DNA of 64,000 nt, from the NCBI RefSeq assembly GCF_026309355.1, contig NZ_JAPJZK010000001.1, positions 1-64,000 of the forward strand, in the 5' to 3' direction. The translations under genes were made by a program, and so were the position numbers. Shown here in pieces: positions 18,694 to 27,904 of the stretch (positions are counted from its first letter, which is position 1; each line of letters begins with the position of its first letter). The notes beneath the pieces are model-generated. The model saw only the letters and a program-made list of their open reading frames with translations, searched no databases and was not told where the DNA came from. This DNA is from Spartinivicinus marinus. GTDB taxonomy: Bacteria > Pseudomonadota > Gammaproteobacteria > Pseudomonadales > Zooshikellaceae.

Positions 18694-18850
18694 ATATACC
18701 CTTCGCGAATGATTTTTAGGGTTTGTTGTCGTCGCTGACCACCATGGATGGTGGGAATGCAGTTTAAGCAGGAGCATTTATAAAAATATAAACTCATAGG
18801 GCTTCATCACTCGACGGCCGCCCCTAAAAACCATTCGCTTTGGCTATAGC
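18694..18850. repeat. Dispersed inverted-end repeat, copy B (divergent centre)
   Basis: Begins TATACCCTTCGCGAATGATT and ends with CCTAAAAACCATTCGCTTTGG, the complement of the same end. The arms match the other copies, but the centre is replaced by a longer A/T-rich stretch with an ACCACCATGGATGGTGG palindrome-like core. It lies directly downstream of the leftward DUF418 gene, occupying most of the 346-base gap to the Gln-rich gene. Confidence 0.75.
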
Positions 18851-18871
18851 TATAGTAAAAGTAAAATTTTT

Positions 18872-20077
18872 TTATTTTTTAAATGGCTGTCGTTTCCTAT
18901 AAGCCAAAGTACGCCATAACCACTCGGCTGGGCCATAGTAAAAATGCTTTACCCACCAGTTTGACCAAACAAACAAGATAGTCCATACAACCAGTACGAT
19001 AAAAAATAATATCGTTAAACTAAGTTGGCCGTAAAAACCAAAACCATTAAAAAATAAAGTACAAATTAATGACTGCAACAAATAATTGCTAAAAGCTAAC
19101 TGGCCCACTGGGATTAAATAACGGTGCAACCAGCTTGCCCTGTTCAGTTTATGGCTGATCAACAAGGGTGCAGCCCAACAAAAAGCCACTAGTGGTGCAG
19201 CACTATTTAATAATAAATAGCCAATACTTAAGGTGCTAACAGGTTCCCAGTTCGATTGTTCAATATAAATCAAACTGGCCAAAGTAATGGGTAGCCCTAC
19301 TAATAGAGCCAAGCAAATTAACCCAATATAAACGCGATTAGCTGCTTCTGCAGTAAAAACTCCTGTTTTAAAGCAAGCCATGCCTAGCATCATTAATCCT
19401 ACAACTGTTGGAATAATGAAAATACCCATATATAAGTAGGTAATGAATAGCTCATCCAATCGGGCCATCAACTGTAATGAGTAATCACCTGTAAAAGTGG
19501 CCTGATCTTCTGCAATAGCCGTAGGAGTTGGTTGCCAATAAGTGTTGAGCCAATCATCCAGCTCTGCTGGTGATTCTTCAAGTGCGGTATAAGTGGCATG
19601 ATCCAAACCCAATACCATCACAATAATGATTACACCCACTGTTAACAGTTTACGAGTAGACCAATAGCGACATGAAAACACTAACAAACCGCTGATAGCA
19701 TAAATAAGCAGAATATCACCACTCCAAATAAAAACGCCATGAATGAGTCCAAACACCCCCAACCAAAGCATTCGCCATTTATGAATATCCCATGCATTGA
19801 CTTGCTTTGCTTCCAATCGCTGGGTTTGCAAAACAACGCCTGCACCGAACATCATGGCAAATAAGCTAATAAACTTTACATTAAATAAGATAAAACTAAT
19901 TTTCCATAACCAGATATCCACCCCCGTCAACGGACCTAATGCATGGGGATTTAAATAGGCTGCATCATGCTGTCCAAATGATTGAATATTCATCAACAAA
20001 ATACCCAACACCGCTAATCCTCGCAGACTATCAAGCGAACTAAATCGCTGCGTTGTTAATTGGTGTTGATCTGTCAT
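18872..20077 (-). CDS. DUF418 (YeiB-like) membrane protein
   Basis: A 401-residue multi-pass inner-membrane protein. ATG 20077 follows GGTGAAAG and gives the standard start QRFSSLDSLRGLAVLGILLMNIQSF; a longer in-frame reading upstream is not supported. About ten hydrophobic helices follow, with KFISLFAMMFGAGVVLQ, RMLWLGVFGLIHGVFIWSGDILLIYAISGL and a C-terminal DUF418 section (LIPVGQLAFSNYLLQSLICTLFFNGFGFYGQLS... YGPAEWLWRTLAY). Related to acyltransferase-like membrane folds; E. coli YeiB has no confirmed function. Divergent from the MscS-like gene with about 150 bases between them. Confidence 0.9.
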   Translation of the reverse strand: MTDQHQLTTQRFSSLDSLRGLAVLGILLMNIQSFGQHDAAYLNPHALGPLTGVDIWLWKISFILFNVKFISLFAMMFGAGVVLQTQRLEAKQVNAWDIHKWRMLWLGVFGLIHGVFIWSGDILLIYAISGLLVFSCRYWSTRKLLTVGVIIIVMVLGLDHATYTALEESPAELDDWLNTYWQPTPTAIAEDQATFTGDYSLQLMARLDELFITYLYMGIFIIPTVVGLMMLGMACFKTGVFTAEAANRVYIGLICLALLVGLPITLASLIYIEQSNWEPVSTLSIGYLLLNSAAPLVAFCWAAPLLISHKLNRASWLHRYLIPVGQLAFSNYLLQSLICTLFFNGFGFYGQLSLTILFFIVLVVWTILFVWSNWWVKHFYYGPAEWLWRTLAYRKRQPFKK

Positions 20078-20225
20078 ATGGCTTTCACCTTTCAGTACAG
20101 GGTATAAAGTAGCTAGAATAACCATTTTAATAAGGGGATAGTAACATTTGCTTGAGTATGAACCCTTCAAGCAAACGTCAATAGGCCCTAAAAGTGTTAG
20201 ACTATTTTTATAGTGTGTTTTTCTG

Positions 20226-22634
20226 ATGAGGTTAATGATGATCCAGCATTGTAGACTACCCCAGTACCTTTGCATCATCCTACTAGTAGTTATCACTCAA
20301 CTAGGATCAGCAGCAGAGGTAGGAGGTTTAAACAACGCTACAAAGGCCTCTTCAGATTCCGTTGAGCAGCTTTATGAAAGTCGCCCTAGCACTCCACAAC
20401 AAGTGTCAGGTTATGTCGCACCTTTAGATGACCAACAAGCCCGAGCTCTGCTCATTAAAAGCTTATCAACACAAGCGACAGCCGATGCAAAAAAACAAAA
20501 TGTGTTATCTGGATTTCAGCAAAAACAGCGTTTAAAAGCCTCATTAAAACGGCTTCATCAACAGCTCAACGATGCCCGAGTGATATTTTACAGTTTATTC
20601 TTAAAAGCCAGTGGTGATCAAGGATGGTCAGGGGTTCTCTGGCTGGCCGTGATCTTTTTAACTATGTGTGCTATTGGCTGGGTGGCTGAGAAGTTAATGG
20701 GGCGCAAATTACATATGTTAAACCAGCGTATCTCTCTTCAAGAGACTCACCAGTGGACCACTTTGTTGGGATATTTTTCCCTAAGAACCTTGTTCGATTT
20801 GATTAGCATTGGCTTTTTTGCTGCTGCAGGTAGCCTTACTGCAGCTATATTTTTCGACCTGCCTAATGATATGGAAACGACATTATTCAATTACTTTTTT
20901 GCACTGATTAATTTTAGAGTAATTTATGTCTTATCAAGGGCACTGTTTGCTCCTTATAGTAAGGGCATTCGTCCATTGCCATTACATTGTAATGATGCCC
21001 GAAAGTTCCACCATTGGGTATTGCTGTTTACTGCCATATATGTGTTTGGCATTTATACATCAGACCTCTGGTTTGAGCTGGGCATGCCACTTGAGCTACA
21101 GCGTTTTTTAACCGTCACCTGTGTTGGCTTGAGTTTAGCGAGTATTTTGCTGTTATTTACCTGGCTAAACCGAAAACTCATCGCTAGTTTATTCAGTGAT
21201 CAGTCTGCCTCTGCTGAGGTAGTAGAACAAACGACAGAAGAAAACCAACCACCTCCTAGTCAACCACATACATCATTACCTAAACAGTTAATCAGTCAAG
21301 CTTGGCCGTTCTTATTTACTTTATGGATTGCCTTACTTTGGTTTGTATGGGCATTTAATTTCTTTTTAGATAACGAAGCTCTTTACCGGCGTGTCGACTT
21401 AGCTTGGTGGCTAACCCTATTATTTCCCATTGCAGACCGTTTATTTCATAAGCTTCTGACGAAAATTGTCACTATTAAGTGGTTACAAAGCCGTTCATTT
21501 CCTGAACGCTCTCATCACTTTATTCATGTAATTCAAACTGGCTTTCGAACCCTATTATTTGGTACAGCAATCGTTGCATTAGCAGAAGCCTGGGGCTTTG
21601 GCGCCTTATCCATTATTAATACGGAAGTTGGCCAACGAATTATTTCTGCTGGCCTAGATATTTTAATTACCCTGTTAATCGCTTACATTTTATGGGAGAT
21701 TATTCACTCCACCATCGAACGCCAGCTGCCAGAACCACCCGAAAGTGACGGAACCAGTTTAGAAGGTGAAGGTGGCGGCGCTGGAGCTAGCCGTGTAGAA
21801 ACACTGCTGCCTTTGTTGCGTACCTTTTTATTAGCCATCATTGTTGTGTCAGTCATTATTTCAATTTTACACTCACTCGGCGTACAAATTGGCCCTTTGC
21901 TCGCCGGTGCAGGGGTTGTAGGTATTGCCATTGGGTTCGGTGCACAAAAGTTGGTACAAGATATTATTTCCGGTATTTTTTTCTTATGGGACGATGCCTT
22001 TCGGCGCGGTGAATATATCGAAGCAGGAGGTTTACGTGGCACAGTGGAGCATATTTCGGTGCGCTCTATGCGACTAAGACACCATTTAGGTGCAGTACAA
22101 ACCTTGCCGTATAGCGAAATCGCCACTGTCAAAAATTTAAGCCGTGACTGGATTACCATGAAGTTAGAACTTCGCCTACCCTACGATACTGACATTGAAA
22201 AAGTAAGAAAAATCATCAAAAAAGTGGGCCAAAAAATGATGGATGATGATGAAATGGGCCCCAATATGATTTTACCCTTAAAGTCTCAAGGGGTAATGCG
22301 AGTAGAAGAGTCTGCTCTGATTATTCGCATGAAATTTACCTGCAAGCCGGGAGAACAGTGGGTAATTCGTCGCGAAGCCTATCGTCGGGTAAAAGAAGCC
22401 CTAGAAACAAATGGCATTCATTTTGCCCATCGTGAGGTTAAAGTCGCGCTACCCAAAGAACTTGAAGAGAAACTTGTTGGTAATCAAAATAATGATTCAA
22501 CCACTCCAATTACATTACAAAAAGCAGCTGCCGCTGCAGCCGACAGTATTATTGCTTCAGATGAGCTAAAAAAACAGAACCGCATTGATGATGAAAAAGC
22601 AGACGATCTTGGCAGTGATGAAGGATCAGCTTAA
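20226..22634 (+). CDS. Large MscS-family mechanosensitive channel protein
   Basis: Up to 802 residues. A signal-like hydrophobic start ending GSAAE leads into a periplasmic helical section (about 25-130), several membrane helices, and the C-terminal MscS core. The pore region is LLPLLRTFLLAIIVVSVIISILHSLGVQIGPLLAGAGVVGIAIGFGAQKLVQDIISGIFFLWDDAFRRGEYIE, followed by the beta domain (GTVEHISVRSMRLRH) and cytoplasmic cage. Such channels release solutes when membrane tension rises. An acidic, Lys-rich tail follows residue 745. The start could be 20235 or 20238 rather than 20226, since a GAGG lies at about 20228. Confidence 0.92.
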   Translation: MRLMMIQHCRLPQYLCIILLVVITQLGSAAEVGGLNNATKASSDSVEQLYESRPSTPQQVSGYVAPLDDQQARALLIKSLSTQATADAKKQNVLSGFQQKQRLKASLKRLHQQLNDARVIFYSLFLKASGDQGWSGVLWLAVIFLTMCAIGWVAEKLMGRKLHMLNQRISLQETHQWTTLLGYFSLRTLFDLISIGFFAAAGSLTAAIFFDLPNDMETTLFNYFFALINFRVIYVLSRALFAPYSKGIRPLPLHCNDARKFHHWVLLFTAIYVFGIYTSDLWFELGMPLELQRFLTVTCVGLSLASILLLFTWLNRKLIASLFSDQSASAEVVEQTTEENQPPPSQPHTSLPKQLISQAWPFLFTLWIALLWFVWAFNFFLDNEALYRRVDLAWWLTLLFPIADRLFHKLLTKIVTIKWLQSRSFPERSHHFIHVIQTGFRTLLFGTAIVALAEAWGFGALSIINTEVGQRIISAGLDILITLLIAYILWEIIHSTIERQLPEPPESDGTSLEGEGGGAGASRVETLLPLLRTFLLAIIVVSVIISILHSLGVQIGPLLAGAGVVGIAIGFGAQKLVQDIISGIFFLWDDAFRRGEYIEAGGLRGTVEHISVRSMRLRHHLGAVQTLPYSEIATVKNLSRDWITMKLELRLPYDTDIEKVRKIIKKVGQKMMDDDEMGPNMILPLKSQGVMRVEESALIIRMKFTCKPGEQWVIRREAYRRVKEALETNGIHFAHREVKVALPKELEEKLVGNQNNDSTTPITLQKAAAAAADSIIASDELKKQNRIDDEKADDLGSDEGSA

Positions 22635-22659
22635 AGCTGATTCTTCATCAAATGATATA

Positions 22660-23526
22660 TTAGTCAGGAAATACCACTGTTTTGTTATGATGTAAAAACA
22701 CTCTATTTTCACAGTGGTACTTAACTGCTCTGGCCAGAGTAAGACACTCAATGTCTTTACCTTTTTCAGCCAGCTCAGCTGGATAATGGGTATGATCTAC
22801 CGTTTCAACACCTTGGGTAATAATGGGGCCTTCATCTAACGCATTACTCACATAATGCGCGGTTGCACCCACTAGTTTTACCCCTTTCGCAAAGGCTTGA
22901 TGATAAGGTTTGGCACCTTTAAAACCGGGTAATAATGAGTGATGAATATTGATGGCCCAACCATTTAGCTTGTCACACATTGCAGACGACAACACTTGCA
23001 TATAACGCGCCAGCACCACTAACTCTGCCTGGGTTTGCTGAATCACTTCCCACACTTTCGCTTCTTGCTGTGGCTTGGTTTCTGCTGTAATAGGAAAGTG
23101 GTAATAAGGGATTTGATGCCACTCTGCTAACCCTTTCAAGTCAGGATGGTTAGAGATTATTGCGGGAATTTCTATATTTAAGTGGCCCGTTCGGTAACGA
23201 TAAAGCAAGTCGTTTAAACAATGATCATACTTCGACACCATAATTAATACTTTTGGTATATGATCAGGCTCATGTAACTGCCATACCATATTAAATGGCT
23301 TTGCTCGCTCATTTAACTGAGATTTAAATGCTTCTACATCAATAGCATCACCTTTATCATGACAAAATGCAGCCCGTAAAAAAAACTGCTGGCAAGCTGT
23401 ATCATCGAAGCTATGCATATCTTTAATATAACAGCCCTGCTGATATAAAAAGTGCGTAATGACATCAACCGTACCCAAACGACTGAGGCAAGTAGCTGTT
23501 AATATATAGGTAGCGTTATCAACCAT
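22660..23526 (-). CDS. purU: Formyltetrahydrofolate deformylase PurU
   Basis: A 288-residue enzyme that hydrolyses 10-formyl-THF to THF and formate, balancing one-carbon pools. An N-terminal ACT domain (residues about 5-85) precedes the formyltransferase fold: KVLIMVSKYDHCLNDLLYR, EIPAIISNHPDLKGLAEWHQIPYYHFP, LARYMQVLSSAMCDKLNGWAINIHHSLLPGFKGAKPYHQAF with the N-x-H catalytic motif, and GATAHYVSNALDEGPII with the catalytic Asp. Start ATG has ribosome site AAGG. Divergent from a BCCT transporter gene; in pseudomonads purU often sits among glycine betaine demethylation genes, so a link to betaine use is plausible. Confidence 0.95.
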   Translation of the reverse strand: MVDNATYILTATCLSRLGTVDVITHFLYQQGCYIKDMHSFDDTACQQFFLRAAFCHDKGDAIDVEAFKSQLNERAKPFNMVWQLHEPDHIPKVLIMVSKYDHCLNDLLYRYRTGHLNIEIPAIISNHPDLKGLAEWHQIPYYHFPITAETKPQQEAKVWEVIQQTQAELVVLARYMQVLSSAMCDKLNGWAINIHHSLLPGFKGAKPYHQAFAKGVKLVGATAHYVSNALDEGPIITQGVETVDHTHYPAELAEKGKDIECLTLARAVKYHCENRVFLHHNKTVVFPD

Positions 23527-23919
23527 TGTTACCTTACTTTTTATAATAGATTGACCAAATGATGATTATGGTCAGCTAAGCCCGTTTCCTGTTACTTCAA
23601 AACGACTAAAGTAGAGCTAAATTATCCAGCCGCTCAGTTTCATTTCCTATCGTCGGTATTTTTACTGAAAAAAGTCGCTTTTAACTATGTTACTACAAGT
23701 GTATTACGCCAGAATCAGCCGAAGCATATTCTAATAAATGGTAGTTATATAGTGGATTATATAGTTAAAAAACAGTACATTAGGCCTTTCTTATATCCTC
23801 ATCACTGCCCTGATACCCGCTCCCCTCCATAAAAAATAATGCGAACTAATAACCATCTCTGCTGCTTAATTAATGTCTCAACCAAAATATAACGATAAAT
23901 ATAAAAAGGGGATTAACCC
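23527..23919. promoter_or_regulatory. Divergent purU/BCCT intergenic region with a direct repeat
   Basis: The 393-base region must hold both promoters. At 23745-23765 the 9-mer TTATATAGT occurs twice, 12 bases start to start, a spacing that would place two copies on nearly the same helix face. Whether it is an operator or A/T-rich chance is unknown. Confidence 0.3.
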
Positions 23920-25512
23920 ATGGTATCAACTCAGGGCTTTTTTAGAGGGACTGACCCCACCTCCTCAACAATCTCTTTCCTTACCATTCTGCTTTTTGTG
24001 ATTAGTGGTGTACTGATAACAGATACCATAGCTAGTTGGTTTGGTGCAATGTCCAGCTGGATACTTAGCTACTTTAAATGGTATTACATCGGTTTAGTTG
24101 CTTGCTTACTATTTTTTTGCTTTTGGTTAATTGCTAGCCCTTATGGTCAAATTAAACTGGGTGATAATGAAGAACAGCCAGAGTATAGCTATTTTGCCTG
24201 GTTTGCTATGCTGTTCAGCGCCGGGATGGGCATTGGTTTAGTTTTCTGGTCTATTGCCGAGCCTATTTATCACTTTCAAGGTAACCCATTTATTTCAGAG
24301 CCACTGACACCGGAAGCCGCAGAAGTTGCCATGCGATTGACCTATTTCCATTGGGGATTACACCCATGGGCTATTTACGTGGTCGTTGGCTTATCATTGG
24401 CTTTCTTCAGCTACCGTAAAAAACTACCTCTTGCAATTCGATCCGCCCTTCACCCATTAATTGGTGATCGTTTGTATGGCCCATGGGGGCATTTAGTTGA
24501 CGTGCTAGCTGTATTTGCTACTGTTTTTGGAGTGGCCACTTCCATGGGCTTGGGGATATCTCAAATGAATGCTGGTTTACACCACATGTTTGGGGTAGAT
24601 ATTTCAACCACTAACCAGCTTATTCTCATTACCATAGTCACCGCTATTGCCACTTTATCGACCGTCACAGGTGTTGGCAAAGGTATTAAATGGCTTTCAA
24701 GCATTAATCTTTGGCTTACTTTTATTATTATGGGGTTCTTATTACTGTATGGTCCCACTCGCTATTTACTAAATAGCTTTTTACAAAGTACTGGTGACTA
24801 CCTGGCAAATGTTATTCCTCTCAGCTTATGGACAGATGCCGAAAGCCAAGCCAGCAGCTGGCAAAATAGCTGGACTGCTTTTTATTGGGGTTGGTGGATT
24901 GCATGGGCGCCTTTTGTTGGTATGTTCATCGCTCGTATATCTCGTGGCAGAACCATCAGAGAGTTTGTTGTTGGCGTTTTATTAGTACCAACACTACTTG
25001 GTTTTATTTGGTTAACTCTATTTGGAAGTACAGCTTTATCACTTGAGCTATTCCATCAAGTAAAAAATGAAGCGGGTGAAATAGTTGCAGCAGTGGGTCA
25101 AGCTGGTATTGTTGATGCAGTTAAAACCGATGTCACTTCAGCACTTTACACAACATTGGAAACACTAGATAACGGCACTGTAGGTTGGGCAGCTACGTTT
25201 GTTGCCACTTTATTAATTGCCACTTACTTTATCACCTCAGCCGACTCTGGCACATTAGTCGTTGCTACTATTTTATCTCATGGTAACCCCCACCCTGCTA
25301 CTATCCATCGAGTTATTTGGGGAATCGGTGAAGGTGCTGTTGCTGCCGTATTATTATTAGCGGGAGGTTTAAAGGCATTGCAAACCGCTTCTATTAATGT
25401 TGCTTTACCTTTTTCAGTAGTCATCATTGTTATGATGTGGGGATTAGTAAAAGCATTAAAAGCAGAACACCAACAAACCTTGATGCAGACTTTGCCAGTC
25501 AAAAGTGCTTAA
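23920..25512 (+). CDS. BCCT-family betaine/choline/carnitine transporter
   Basis: A 530-residue inner-membrane protein with about twelve hydrophobic helices. The family signature GMGIGLVFWSIAEPIYHF is at about residues 104-121, and the aromatic WWIAWAPFVGMFIARISRGRTIREFV segment, part of the betaine-binding box, at about 325-350. It imports quaternary ammonium compounds with Na+ or H+. Termini are short (start MVSTQGFFRGTDPTSS), without the long regulatory tail of BetP or BetT, which suggests uptake for nutrition or simple osmoprotection. Divergent from purU and ended by a strong terminator. Confidence 0.93.
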   Translation: MVSTQGFFRGTDPTSSTISFLTILLFVISGVLITDTIASWFGAMSSWILSYFKWYYIGLVACLLFFCFWLIASPYGQIKLGDNEEQPEYSYFAWFAMLFSAGMGIGLVFWSIAEPIYHFQGNPFISEPLTPEAAEVAMRLTYFHWGLHPWAIYVVVGLSLAFFSYRKKLPLAIRSALHPLIGDRLYGPWGHLVDVLAVFATVFGVATSMGLGISQMNAGLHHMFGVDISTTNQLILITIVTAIATLSTVTGVGKGIKWLSSINLWLTFIIMGFLLLYGPTRYLLNSFLQSTGDYLANVIPLSLWTDAESQASSWQNSWTAFYWGWWIAWAPFVGMFIARISRGRTIREFVVGVLLVPTLLGFIWLTLFGSTALSLELFHQVKNEAGEIVAAVGQAGIVDAVKTDVTSALYTTLETLDNGTVGWAATFVATLLIATYFITSADSGTLVVATILSHGNPHPATIHRVIWGIGEGAVAAVLLLAGGLKALQTASINVALPFSVVIIVMMWGLVKALKAEHQQTLMQTLPVKSA

Positions 25513-25542
25513 GATAAAACATAAGTATCCTATATAAAACCT

Positions 25543-25566
25543 AAGGGGCTAACTGGCCCCTTTTTA
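25543..25566 (+). terminator. Terminator of the BCCT transporter gene
   Basis: AGGGGC and GCCCCT pair around a short loop (TAACTG) and are followed by TTTT, 31 bases beyond the stop. Confidence 0.85.
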
Positions 25567-25866
25567 ATCAGACTCTTTACCATCATACGACTGAAACCTT
25601 CTGAAGAACATCCTGTTATTCCCCATCCATTCATTTTACAATACCTGCCTTGAAATAATCCAGTAACAAATCTTACTAACCTTCATTTACTCTATTAGCA
25701 AAGCAAGTAGTTGCCTTTGTAAGCAAAACGCACCATCGCCCTCATAAGCCAACGTCGTTTTCTGTCAAAGCCTGTAGGGTACCTGTACTTTATATCTTAT
25801 TTATCTCATAAAAAACAATGAAACCAGATGGTAGTTTGACAATACCCTCTCGCTAATTTTTAAATG

Positions 25867-26078
25867 GGGTTATCCACTAACCAACCAACAAAAGAAAAAT
25901 TACCCAATCTAAAACTAAACCAGACTATAAACACGAGTTTAATTATGATAACAAAAAGTACTGTAAACACATGATTTCTTGTGAGGAAGCAAAATTTTAT
26001 CTTAATCAGTGCAACCTAACGAGACTGGATAGGGACAAAGATGGAGTCCCTTGTGAGAAGCTATGTCGCTCCAATTGA
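25867..26078 (+). pseudogene. Remnant of an excalibur-domain protein
   Basis: A short reading frame after the stop at 25864-25866 has no start codon before the ATG at 25971. It encodes KKYCKHMISCEEAKFYLNQC followed by NLTRLDRDKDGVPCEKLC. That is a complete excalibur calcium-binding motif (conserved Cys pattern and D-x-D-x-D-G-x-x-C-E). Such domains normally sit at the C-terminus of secreted or membrane proteins. Here only the last 36 codons could be translated from an ATG, so it is probably what is left of a decayed gene; expression as a 35-residue peptide cannot be excluded. The rest of the 25.57-26.36 kb gap shows no gene. Confidence 0.6.
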
Positions 26079-26368
26079 CTTATATCAACTCTCTGTCTGT
26101 TTTACTAGTCAAATAGTCGGAACCAAATAGCACTAAAAACCACGCTTGCTGTACTATAACTCTTGTGTAACTCAAACAACTCTGACCCAGTTGTTACTGC
26201 ATTGTCTCATGTTCGACTGCTTGTTTATCGTCCGCATTTTGTGAGGCAATGCTTTTTTACAATTTTACAAACTAACTTCTTTATAAGGTGCGGATTCAAC
26301 TAACAAATGCAACTCTGCTTTTTTAACTCCCCTACTGCACAACCGTGGGCTTGCGCTTTAAATGTTGC

Positions 26369-26493
26369 TATACCCATCGCGAATCATTTTTAGGTTTTTT
26401 ATCATCATTCCTCACCCCAATCACCTATTAATATAGGCTCATGAGGCTTCGTCACTTGATGGCCTCACCTAAAAATCCTACGCATTGGGTATA
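26369..26493. repeat. Dispersed inverted-end repeat, copy C
   Basis: Begins TATACCCATCGCGAATCATT and ends CTACGCATTGGGTATA, giving matched ends that start TATACCCA on both strands. The centre (CCTCACCCCAATCACCTATT, then GGCTTCGTCACTTGATGGCC) is nearly identical to copy D at 31438 read in the opposite direction. It overlaps the 3' end of the Nudix gene and supplies its last residues and stop codon. Confidence 0.85.
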
Positions 26494-26686
26494 TATATTC
26501 AAGCGTTTCAGGTTTAAGTTCATTTGGTAATTCTTCTTTAATTTCTCTAATAAGTACAGCTTGGTCCATTTCACCCTCTTCCCGTTCTCCTCCAGGAATA
26601 TAGTATGTATCTTTACCTTTAGATCGAGCACCCAGTATTTTTTTATCTTTTATAAAGATCCATGCCAACTTATCTATTGCTTTCAT
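26465..26686 (-). pseudogene. Nudix hydrolase gene truncated by repeat copy C
   Basis: Starts MKAIDKLAWIFIKDKKILGA at ATG 26686, seven bases after the acetyltransferase stop. The Nudix box GGEREEGEMDQAVLIREIKEEL is complete at about residues 37-58, so metal and pyrophosphate binding residues are present. After about residue 66 (PETLEYIYP) the frame enters the dispersed repeat and stops at 73 residues, where the family usually has 130 or more. The C-terminal strands and substrate-binding part are missing, so it is likely inactive. Substrate unknown. Confidence 0.8.
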
Positions 26687-26693
26687 TATTATC

Positions 26694-27257
26694 TCATTCG
26701 TGAAGGGTATACCATTGCTGCTTAGTAATTTTATACAATACATGCTCCCGTAATGGGCTTTCTGCAGACACACTAGGGTGCTCAAAATTTTGCCCAGTAT
26801 TGACCATCCTTAGCCTTTGCATCACCGCTTGCGACTGTTTATTAGTCACTGATGTAAAAGAAACCACTTCACTCAAGTTCAATTGATTAAACGCAAACTG
26901 TAATACTGATTGTGCTGCTTCCGTTGCGTAACCTACGCCCCAATATGCCTTAGCCAGACGCCAGCCAATTTCAACACAAGGGGTAAAAGGCAGCTTTGCT
27001 TCAGGTTGATGAAGACCTACAAAACCAATAAACTGTTTAGTATCCACCAACTCTACTGCCCATAGCCCCCATCCTCGTTTGGCAATCAAAGAGACTATTT
27101 TATCTGCAAACGCATCACTTTCCACAGCTGATAAACAACTGGGAAAGTACTTCATCACTACAGGATCAGCATTGATAGCAGCAAAAGGTTTATAATCCTC
27201 CGGCAGCCATTGACGAAGTATTACCCGCTCTGTTTTCAGGGTTGCTATTTCAACCAT
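26694..27257 (-). CDS. GNAT-family N-acetyltransferase (RimJ/RimL-like)
   Basis: A 187-residue acetyl-CoA dependent acetyltransferase. TERVILRQWLPEDYKPFAAINADPVVMKYFP is the usual RimJ/RimL opening; the acetyl-CoA loop is IGWRLAKAYWGVGYATEAAQSVLQFAF (about 95-121), and SFTSVTNKQSQAVMQRLRM is the last helix. The acceptor is unknown; relatives acetylate protein N-termini or small amines. It forms a two-gene leftward unit with the truncated Nudix gene seven bases downstream. Intact as far as can be seen. Confidence 0.88.
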   Translation of the reverse strand: MVEIATLKTERVILRQWLPEDYKPFAAINADPVVMKYFPSCLSAVESDAFADKIVSLIAKRGWGLWAVELVDTKQFIGFVGLHQPEAKLPFTPCVEIGWRLAKAYWGVGYATEAAQSVLQFAFNQLNLSEVVSFTSVTNKQSQAVMQRLRMVNTGQNFEHPSVSAESPLREHVLYKITKQQWYTLHE

Positions 27258-27307
27258 TTATATTACTTCCAAACAAAGTGTCGTAAAAGCTAACTAGAAT
27301 ACAGTAA

Positions 27308-27672
27308 CTAAAATAATGCTTCTACCGCTTCAATTTCAACCAGTAGATCTGAATGAATTAAGCTGGATACCTCAACCAGAGAGCAAGCAGGAAGATGCTT
27401 ACCGTAAAACTCAACAAGCATAGGTCGGATGGTTGACAAACCATCGATTGATTTTAAAAATAATGTGGCTTTTAGGATATTAGTTGAATCACACCCTTCA
27501 ATCTCAAGAATTGTTTGAAGCTGGCTCAATACAGTTTCTGTTTGCTCTGCTATACCTTTGCTTTGATTATCAGTACCTAATGCCGTTAACCCTGATACAT
27601 ACAATGTTTTATCATGACGAACAGCATGTACATAGGGCCCTACAATTTCAGGTAAATTTTTCGTTCAATCAT
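27308..27672 (-). pseudogene. RidA/YjgF-family gene with a frameshift near its start
   Basis: The reading frame from 27604 to 27308 encodes TLYVSGLTALGTDNQSKG...RPMLVEFYGKHLPACSLVEVSSLIHSDLLVEIEAVEAL, the RidA fold. RidA deaminates reactive enamine/imine intermediates. Upstream in the same frame KNLPEIVGPYVHAVRHDK continues the family sequence back to a TGA, while an ATG at 27672 reads MIERK in another frame. Adding one base to the A-run at 27657-27661 would join them. Either the gene is a fresh pseudogene, this is a homopolymer sequencing error, or translation starts at TTG 27604 giving a short 98-residue form. The conserved Arg is within the visible frame (STIRPMLVE). Confidence 0.75.
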
Positions 27673-27738
27673 ATAATTTATTTCTCAGTACACGACAGTT
27701 TAGCTTTTATATTTTATATCAAATATCCAGCAAGGTGC

Positions 27739-27775
27739 ATAACTATAGCCAAAGCGAATCGTTAGAAGGATATAT
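27739..27775. repeat. Fragment of the dispersed repeat family
   Basis: ACTATAGCCAAAGCGAAT matches the complement of the right end of copy B (18833-18850), then similarity stops after about 20 bases. It appears to be a solitary end left by deletion. Confidence 0.45.
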
Positions 27776-27904
27776 CCAAGATGTTGATTACCTTGTCGCT
27801 TAACTGTTTTCTTTATATATAACTATTGGGTTATAAAGCCTGAAAACGCTAGAATAACGGTCTAATGACCAATACTACTGATAAAAACAAAATACTATAA
27901 CAGG

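Noticed and set aside
21704-22159. 151-codon leftward frame
   Set aside because: It is antisense to the MscS core coding region, has shadow-like composition and no supporting features.
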